64,000 nt of DNA from Termitomyces sp. T153 (Eukaryota; Basidiomycota; Agaricomycetes; Agaricales; Lyophyllaceae): the NCBI GenBank assembly GCA_018296165.2, contig JACKQL020000041.1, positions 186,001 through 250,000 on the forward strand, read 5' to 3'. A model generated the notes under the pieces. That model worked only from the letters and a program-made list of their open reading frames with translations. It searched no databases and was not told the origin of the DNA. The translations under genes and the position numbers were made by a program. Below are positions 57,101-64,000 of the stretch, one piece after another. Every line of letters starts with the position of its first letter. Within the stretch, counting starts at the first letter, position 1.

Positions 57101-57576
57101 CTGGACAATGCAGTACTGACCTTACGCTCTCTTCGTCGACGATTACACCTTCGCAGGATTTCAATGTCAGCGTCACCGTCCACAACACTGGATCCGTCAC
57201 AGGGAAGGAAGTTGTCCAGGTTTGTTAAAATTTCCTTGAAAGAGATCTTTGTCTTTGTCTAAAGTAGACTCGCATTTGTAGGTATACATGACTGACCTTG
57301 TTGCCTCCGTCGTCACCCCAAATCAGGAACTCATAGGGTTCAAGAAAGTCGAGATACCGTGCGTGCTCAGTTGTTCAAATATGGAACTGTCCATTGATAT
57401 ATGAATAATATGAATGTAGAGCTGGAGGGTCGACAGTTGTGACTATACCTGTTCTGTCTTCACAGCTTGCAGTGTGGAGCGTGCAGAACAAGTGGGTTGT
57501 TGAGCCGGGAGTGTTTGCTGTCAAAGTTGGCACAAGTGATACCGTGTATGCACAGACAAATTTGACGGTTACTTAG
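54118..57576 (+). CDS. secreted beta-glucosidase, glycoside hydrolase family 3
   Basis: About 17 introns of 50-70 bp, first at 54354-54405. Start MVVQRMFVAFLALVATLFLV is a signal peptide ending near AAEM. The N-terminal TIM barrel carries EDRVNDLLPRMTLEEKVSQL, IPALFQSEGLHGFTDNGTIF, GRVEENFGEDPFLTGEMG, CKHFAAFGSPQGGLN and the nucleophile motif VVTDAGSVDLL (Asp near 55470). The second domain has AESIVLLENRQNILPL and KPTIVVLVSGKPVAEPW. A fibronectin III-like end with NTGSVTGKEVVQVYMTDL precedes the stop tag at 57574-57576. It hydrolyses beta-linked glucose (or related) disaccharides outside the cell during plant-wall decay. Length, about 760 residues, is usual. Confidence 0.93.
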
Positions 57577-60500
57577 AGGGAAGATTGTGCTCGTCCAGGG
57601 TTCGTGAAAATATTGTACGCCTTCACACATGTATAATATCGAGTGAAGAAAGTGAATAACAATGTATGAGTGAGGAAATCCTTATACACTTTCTAGAAGA
57701 CAAAGGTGGTGGATTTTCGTTGCATCGTTGGTTCTAGACTACCTTGATCTTGTCCCTTGCTTGTCAGATAGACATGTCTTCCCTGCTGCCCTTCTACACA
57801 TACTTGCCCAGAGCAACAGTGTCATTTCAGGCTAAAGTTTACACCTTGGAATACTGCTAAAAACACACCTTGCCAATGTAATCTGTCACCTGCCATTCAT
57901 GCCATGATATGATGCCCTTATTTACTTTCCCTTTGAATATGGTCATGAGTTGTATTACACTGGCCTACATTCTTCTGCATGTATCCCCACTTCACATGTG
58001 CTTTCAAATTGTTTGAACATATGACTGCTTCTATGGGGATTCCAGTGTTGGAGGAAAAACTGAAGCTTGTGTTGAAGAAATACAAGGCACACAGTTTCTG
58101 AGTTGTTTGTATTGGTAGCAGTAGGTGTTGATGACATCTATTGCTACCTAGCTGCTGTGCAGAGAACACAAACAACTAGCAGTTTTGCAAGTAGTGTATG
58201 AACAAACTTGAAGAAATGAGGGTAGCAAACTGAGCTAGGTCCCAGAGAACCTGGTTTAGTAAAGGTGAAATGAGGAAAGGAGGACTCAAGTGTAAAGTGG
58301 TTGTTAGTGTTAGCATTAGTTGCTAGGTAGTGACAGCAGAGACAAAGGCACTAGGGTTGCTACCAAATCAGGGTACAAGGCAAAAGGGTTGCTAAACCTG
58401 CAAAGGCATCAGCAAAAGGGGTAGCAAAACTAAATACTAGCTGTAGGTGGTAGTGTAAAATGTGGACTTGGCAAAATAGTACCTGAAGGTGGTGCTAGTG
58501 AAATAACAATAACAGAAAGGATGCTGGCTCAACAATGTCCAATGACAGTTGCTAAGGGAGTGCTAAGGCAAAAGAATAAGCTTAGCATTGAGAAACTGAA
58601 GTTTATACTCTGGGGCTAAGATATATGATTCTTTGATGGTTGTATAGAAAACATGACAGTAAGTAAGAATGATGAAACCCCAAAAGGAGACAGTGACAGT
58701 AAGCAATAGGGAGCTGGTCATTGTGACCTAGGCAAGTCAGCTGGAATGCCATGTGAAAGTCAATAACCCAAAATATAGCTAGAGTTGATGCTTGGAATGA
58801 CAGTCAGGATGATGGTTGTAATACCACCATATTATCACAGAAGTAGAACTAGATAAAGTAAAAAGAAAGCTGCATCAGTGATACCAGAATAAGCAAAAGG
58901 ATTAGTCACTTTGCTAGAGAGTTGCTAGAGGTTGCTAGGCATCCTAAAAGAAAGTTATCTGATGGGCTGAGGGCCTAGACCACACGAGACAAAATCACAT
59001 GATCATCATGTCATGTAGAAACTGAAAAATCATCAAGTTGGAGGGAGATCCAAAATCTATCTAGCATTTACAAGAAGTTCTAGCATTATAGCTACTCTCC
59101 TGGCAGAGGGAGATCCAAAGAGAACAAGTTTAAGGATTCCCAATGCCAGTGTTCAGAAAGTCTACTCTAAAGCTTCTAGAAGAAACAATCAACAACAGCC
59201 AGATTCAGAGTCCAATTCAAAAATGGAATTCATTGTAAACAGCCTTGATCTCCAGCCTCTGGGCATGTGACCACATGAAAATATGCCTGTTAGATAGCCC
59301 CTGATCAAAAGTACTTGTCTCCAGAAGATGGGAGGATGAGAATAAGAGGCCAGCTTGGAATAAGGAAAACAAGAATGGGGTCCAGTATGGAAAGTCCTCT
59401 AATGACTCCTAGCAGCATTTCCCAAGAAGACCAAGGGCTTCCAGAAAGGCAAAGGAAAGTCATGTGATGTGAAGGAGAAACCAGAGGTTGGTCCACTGTC
59501 AACATTGCTAGCAATTTGGTACTGATACTATTATCAGGAGCCAAGACAAACAACTTTTACTGACAAGGAGTTGCAGGACCTCCTGCAGTAGACAAAGACA
59601 ACAATGGTGATAGGAGAAAATGTGGCTAAGAGCAAGGTGTTGTTGGGTGCTAAGCAGAAGAAAGTGGGTGGTGCCAGCAACTTCAAGAAGTGCTAGGGGG
59701 TGGTGCATCCCAATTGTATTACTTTTGAGGTATTTCTAATGTTACTCTTTCTAGTGTGACAAGTGCTGAGCAGAGAACAACCCAGGGGCTTGTTGGTACT
59801 CAACTGGCATCCAGCCTTGCTATTAATGTGATAGCATCTTACCATGGCAAGACCACTTGTTGCTACAGAGGCCAGGTGGTGGTTAGGAACTAGTCCTGAT
59901 CAATCATGCAAGAGACTTTGTCATAGTGCAATAGGTGCTAGTTGTGCAAGGCAAACTATCAAGTGTTCTAGTTTAGATTTGCCAACTTCACAGGACAGGA
60001 TAATGGTCAGCAAGGTTGAGGTGAAGGGGAAGGGCTGTAGGGGGACAGCCCCTTTAGAATTGTTTGACTCTATTCCAGGCTTAGTCCAAGGATGATCCAC
60101 CCTTCTAGCTCATCTGACATACTGCCTGTCATTCCCTGCACCCTTTTGTCTCCATTAGTTGCCTTCCATGAATCACATGCTTGAGCATTACTCAGTATAG
60201 ATTAATTGTTAGCCACACTTCCATACACACTGCCAACAGATGAAGTAGTTATGTTAGTCATCATTTTCAGTGATGTAGTATATAGGATGGTTTGCAGGAT
60301 AGAAATATCCTCATATCAAACAATAGCAGTGTTCACCAGGTCTATTCATTGATCTGACTGTAAGATCCTCCAGTGTTGTCAATGTGCTCAGCTTGCTTTG
60401 CTTGCTTGCTACCTGATTCTTGGCTGCCCCCATGCCCCCTTGACTTTTGCTCCTTGCCTGTGCCTTGCATGCTCTTGCCAAGTTTACCTGTAAAGTGATT

Positions 60501-60640
60501 GTCCCCTTACAAGGGCTGTTGGGAGATTCCTCATTTGTTCTCTCTTTTCCCCCTTTGTTCCTTCTTGGGTTCTCCTCTTATGGTTTTCCTTTATTTCCCT
60601 TCTCTTTTCCTATCATTTGGCCCTAGTCTCAGCCCTCACA
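57577..60640. other. CpG-poor repeat-derived sequence, no gene seen
   Basis: After about 160 bp of normal sequence (3' end of the glucosidase transcript) CpG almost disappears from about 57741. Many irregular copies of gttgctag/gttgctaagg occur between about 58310 and 58940. This block probably includes the gag and leader of gypsy-2 and older repeats, but I could not identify gag or a 5' LTR in it. Confidence 0.4.
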
Positions 60641-60649
60641 CTGCATTGG

Positions 60650-62290
60650 TTCTCTGTCCATAATTCAGACAATGTTGCCCTTCTGTGCATCACATGACCA
60701 GAGCACAGAGAGGAGTTTGGAGGTGTACATGACCCAGAGCTCCTGGATGAAGCAGTAGAGGTTGGGGACTGGACTTATGCCACCACCTTACATTTGCTGC
60801 CCTCCATCATGGAGATCCAGGCTAGCCAGACCACATCCTAATGGCTGGCCCAGACATTTGCTGCCAACTCTGTGCCTTGGGCATTCCAGGACATTGTGCC
60901 TCCATACCTCTATGTGTTCAAGAATGTGTTCTTTAAAGCCTCATTTGACTTGCTCCTAGAGTGCAAACAGTGGGACCATGCCATTGAATTAATGCCAGAC
61001 TCTAAGCTCTCCAGCTGTAAAGTCTAGCCACTAGCACCCAAGGAGCAGGACAAACTTGATGCCTTCCTGCAAGAGAACCTGGACTCTGGTCAGATCCACC
61101 CCTCTAAATCTCCAATGGCTTCTCTAGTCTTCATCATCAAAAAGAAGGATGGCTTGCTCCAACTGACAGGATTACTAAGTTCTCAACACCGTGACCATGA
61201 AGAGCCAATACCCCCTCCTCCTCATCTCTGAGCTCATCAACAACCTCCAGCATGCACAGTACTTCACCAAACTGGATGTCCAGTGGGGCTACAACAATGT
61301 ATGCATTCAGGAGAGAGACAAGTGGAAGGCTGCCTTCTAGACCAACAGAGGATTGTTCAAACCTCTTGTTATGTTCTTTGGACTCACCAATAACCTGGCC
61401 ACCTTTCAGACAATGATGAACAACATCTTCCAAGACCTCATTGCCAAAGGCATAGTGTGTGTATACCTTGATGACACCCTCATTTACACCAAAATGCTGG
61501 AGGAGCACTGCTGGATCACATGCCTTGTCTTGGAACACCTCCACCAACACTAGCTCTACCTCCAACTAGAGAAGTGCAAGTTCAAGCAGACCTGGATCAA
61601 GTATCTTGGCCTGATTATTTTTCACAGAGCTGCAGAGATGGACCCAGTGAAAGTAGCAGGTGTTGCAGAGTAGCCAGAGCCCAAGAACAAGAAGGAGGTG
61701 CAGGCCTTTCTAGGCTTTGCAAACTTCTACCAGAGGTTCATGCAGGACTTCTTGCATCATGCCCACCTGCTATATGACCTCACCAGGAAGGAAGTTGCAT
61801 GGAGCTGGGGGCCTCTAGAGCAGATGGCTTTCAATGCTCTCAAGCATGCACTTACCTTTGGACCCATCCTCTGCTTTTCAGACAATAACTCTCCCTTCTA
61901 GGTAGAAGCCAACAGCTTTGACTTTGCCACCAGGGCAGTTCTCTTGCAGCAGTCCCCAGAAGATGGAAAGTGGCATCTGGTGGCCTTTTACTCCAAGAGC
62001 CTGAATGTGGTAGAGTGTAACTACAAGATCCATGACAAGGAGATGCTGGCCATCATCCAGTCATTCAAGGAATGGCAGCATTTCTTGGAAGGTGCACAGC
62101 ACAAGTTTGAGGTCTGAACAGATCATAAGAACCTTGAGTACTTCTGGACAGCCAAGAAACTCAACTGCTGACAAGCCCAATAGTCCCTCTATCCAGCCAA
62201 CTTTGAATTCTCACTGCACCACAAGCCAGGCCAGAGTATGGGAAAACCAGATGCCCTGTCCCAGAGGGCAGACCACAGCACTGGAGGGGA
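60650..62290 (+). pseudogene. gypsy-2 reverse transcriptase and RNase H, decayed
   Basis: Starts with PPYLYVFKNVFFKASFDLL and [15 protein letters not shown], then KLDVQWGYNNVCIQE, LFKPLVMFFGLTNNLATFQ and VCVYLDDTLIYTK. The catalytic YLDD is intact (its codons contain no CpG). 61698-61901 continues VQAFLGFANFYQRFMQDF. RNase H includes YSKSLNVVECNYKIHDKEML. Stops occur at former CGA codons, for example the one before TNRGLFKP. Confidence 0.85.
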
Positions 62291-63262
62291 GGACAATAGC
62301 AACATCATGCTCCTCCAGCCTGAATTGTTTGCAATCCAAGCCATGGAAGGTCTAGCTGTTGAGGGAGCAGAGGTGGACATACTCTGGGACATCTGGCAGG
62401 GTAACCAGGATGGTCAGCAGGAGGAACTCATTGCTCAGGCAGCCTGGGTGCTGAAATTTGGATGCACCACTAGTGCCAAGTCAGTCTGTGCAGATGAATG
62501 GGCCCTCCAGAATGGGATCTTGACTTTTTGGGACCACATCCATGTGCCTAATGTTCTGGAGCTTTGTCAGAGGATTGTAGAGCAACACCATGACTCCCAG
62601 ATTGCGAGACACTCTGGGTAATGGAAGACACTGGAGCTAGTATTTCAGAATTACTGGTGGCCCCAGATGTCTTGATATATTGGGTTCTACACTAGTACAT
62701 GCAATCTCTGCCTCCAGACCAAGCTCCAATACCATCTCCCCTCTGGAAAGCTGCATCCCCTACCCATCCCTGCAGAGCAATGGAGCATTGCCTTGGTGGA
62801 TTTCATTGTAGAGCTCCCCAATGCCCATGGTTATGATGCCATCATAGTAGTGGTGGACCTGTATGGCAAACAAGCACTCTTCATTCCAACTCATACCACC
62901 TGCTCTGCCATAGGTGCTGCAAACCTGTACCAAGGGAGTGTCTGGAAGCTCCACAGCCTCTCCAATGCCTATGTATTCAACTGGGGACCACAATTTATAG
63001 TGGACTTTACCAGGGAACTCTACCAACTACTTAGCATAAAGCTCCACACCTCCACTGCCTACCACTCACAGTTCAATGGCCAGACCAAATGCATGAACCA
63101 GGAGTTGGAGCAGTACTTCTGCCTCTTTTGCAACAAGTGCCAGGATGACTGGGACAAACTCCTCCCCAATGCTGAGTTCCAGTACAACAACCACAATCCA
63201 TGTGGCCACCCAAGTCTTGCCCTTTTTTCTCAACACTGGATATCACTTATGCATATATTTTG
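62291..63262 (+). pseudogene. gypsy-2 integrase, decayed
   Basis: The zinc-binding part is visible: RIVEQHHDSQIARHSG then NYWWPQMS and TSTCNLCLQTK. The catalytic core runs from IALVDFIVELPNAHGYDAI (first Asp) to NQELEQYF (Glu). The second catalytic Asp, expected in a DRGPQF-like motif, reads FNWGPQF (Asn codon at 62979-62981). The enzyme would insert the DNA copy into the genome. Confidence 0.82.
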
Positions 63263-63649
63263 AGCCCTGGGCCTGGCCTTTGGAGAATGAGGCAGTGAAT
63301 GAGTTTGTGGACTAGATGAAGAGATCACAGGAAGAAGCCCAAGTGGCTCTGGCAAAGGCAAAAGATGACATGGTGGACATGGCACAATGCTATGACTGTG
63401 GAAGGACCCCAGTGCCCAAATACCAGCCTGGAGATTGAGTCTACCTCACCTCTGATATTACAACCACTCAACCATCAAAAAAGCTTTTGCACTGTCAATT
63501 GGGACCTTTCATGGTAGAACAGCAGGTAGGGCCCCTAGCCTATTGACTCTGGCTCCCCATGGGGATGTGCCAGCTCCATCTGGTGTTTAATAGGTCAAAC
63601 TAACTCTGGCCCTGAACAATCCTATTCTGGGGTGATGCCCACCACACCT

Positions 63650-63899
63650 GCCACCCCTAGTGGTGGTTGACAAGAGTGAGGAGTATCAGGTGGAGGAGAT
63701 CCTGGATAGCCATTTATTCTGGCAACAACTACAATACAAGGTGAAGTGGAAAGGTTATGGAATTGAGGACATTTCCTGGGAACTGTGGGAGAATGTATAT
63801 GCCCCAGGACTTATCAGGAAGTTCCATTGGAAGCACCCAGATGCACCATGTGCCATCCAAGGAATCTATCCCATCTCACTGGTGGACTGGGCAATCTAG
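63650..63899 (+). pseudogene. gypsy-2 chromodomain
   Basis: EYQVEEILDSHLFWQQLQYK then VKWKGYGIEDISWELWENV is a complete chromodomain pattern with its aromatic positions. In chromoviruses this domain directs integration to heterochromatin. A stop at 63897-63899 ends pol. Confidence 0.8.
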
Positions 63900-63936
63900 A
63901 ACTTTTTCTACCCCACATATCAAGACACTGCATGCT

Positions 63937-63946
63937 AGAGGGGGGG
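63937..63946 (+). other. polypurine tract of gypsy-2
   Basis: agaggggggg followed at once by tgatgtca, the start of the LTR. Confidence 0.65.
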
Positions 63947-64000
63947 TGATGTCAGGGGACTTCCATTTCTGACCTCTGCAGCTTGCTCCAGTGCATCTGC
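63947..64000 (+). repeat. start of gypsy-2 3' LTR, cut by window end
   Basis: tgatgtcaggggacttcc begins directly after the polypurine tract. No matching 5' LTR was found between 57741 and 60650, so that LTR is absent or too decayed to see. Confidence 0.6.

Larger units (their letters stand above)
60650..64000 (+). mobile_element. Ty3/gypsy element gypsy-2 with chromodomain, running off the window
   Basis: Plus-strand pol in the order RT, RNase H, integrase, chromodomain, followed by a polypurine tract and the start of the 3' LTR. Belongs to the chromovirus group by its C-terminal chromodomain. CpG is nearly absent, and CGN arginine codons have turned into Gln, His, Cys, Trp or stop codons. 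The family differs from gypsy-1 (different Pol, chromodomain and LTR). Confidence 0.85.

Noticed and set aside
57741..60650. 5' LTR and gag of gypsy-2
   Set aside because: No sequence matching the start of the 3' LTR (tgatgtcagggg) and no zinc knuckle or capsid motif could be found.
1..64000. CRISPR arrays, bacterial operons or riboswitches
   Set aside because: The sequence is eukaryotic with spliceosomal introns; no regular spacer-repeat pattern was seen.

Overview
The window reads as a chromosome segment from a mushroom-forming basidiomycete (Agaricomycetes). The reasons are: short introns of about 50-60 bp with GT/AG borders throughout, an F-box protein of the agaric type, a GH3 beta-glucosidase split by about 17 small introns, a tRNA gene with a short intron, and Ty3/gypsy, Tad1/I-like LINE and Helitron relics of the kinds common in this class. 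Everything here comes from reading the sequence; no database search was run.

Layout. (1) 1-2451: the 3'-truncated end of a multi-pass membrane protein gene on the minus strand (copy A). (2) 2452-33847: a nest of transposable elements that almost completely lacks CpG dinucleotides, except where younger elements have inserted. Inside it, a Ty3/gypsy element (8485-26953, two 222-bp LTRs) was hit by a solo-LTR element (12748-13896), a LINE (16648-22116) that itself carries a second solo LTR (20308-21460), and a second LINE in the 3' LTR (25237-26750). Each insertion has a recognisable target-site duplication, one of them with a single mismatch. A decayed Helitron (about 28096-32588) lies beside it. 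(3) 33848-36344: copy B of the membrane protein gene, same strand and same gene architecture as copy A, so the nest lies between two paralogues. (4) 36856-57576: the gene-bearing part: YAR1-like ankyrin protein (+), Elongator subunit ELP1 (-), rRNA-processing factor EFG1 (+), an FAD-linked oxidase (-), a 3.3-kb stretch with no gene I can support, an F-box/LRR-like protein (+), tRNA-Arg(CCT), and a secreted GH3 beta-glucosidase (+). (5) 57741-64000: another CpG-poor block holding a second gypsy element (pol with chromodomain, running into its 3' LTR at the window edge).

Function. The YAR1-ELP1-EFG1 group and the tRNA all concern translation (40S assembly, wobble uridine modification, pre-rRNA processing). 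ELP1 and EFG1 are divergent and share a 169-bp intergenic region. The beta-glucosidase fits plant-biomass decay. The two membrane paralogues and the F-box protein belong to families with no assigned role that I know.

Most informative signal. The CpG pattern dates the insertions: old elements have lost nearly all CpG to TG/CA, and in the two LTRs of one element the same ancestral CpG often became TG in one copy and CA in the other. The gypsy element also carries a long extra reading frame between pol and the 3' LTR that I cannot assign to any known function.
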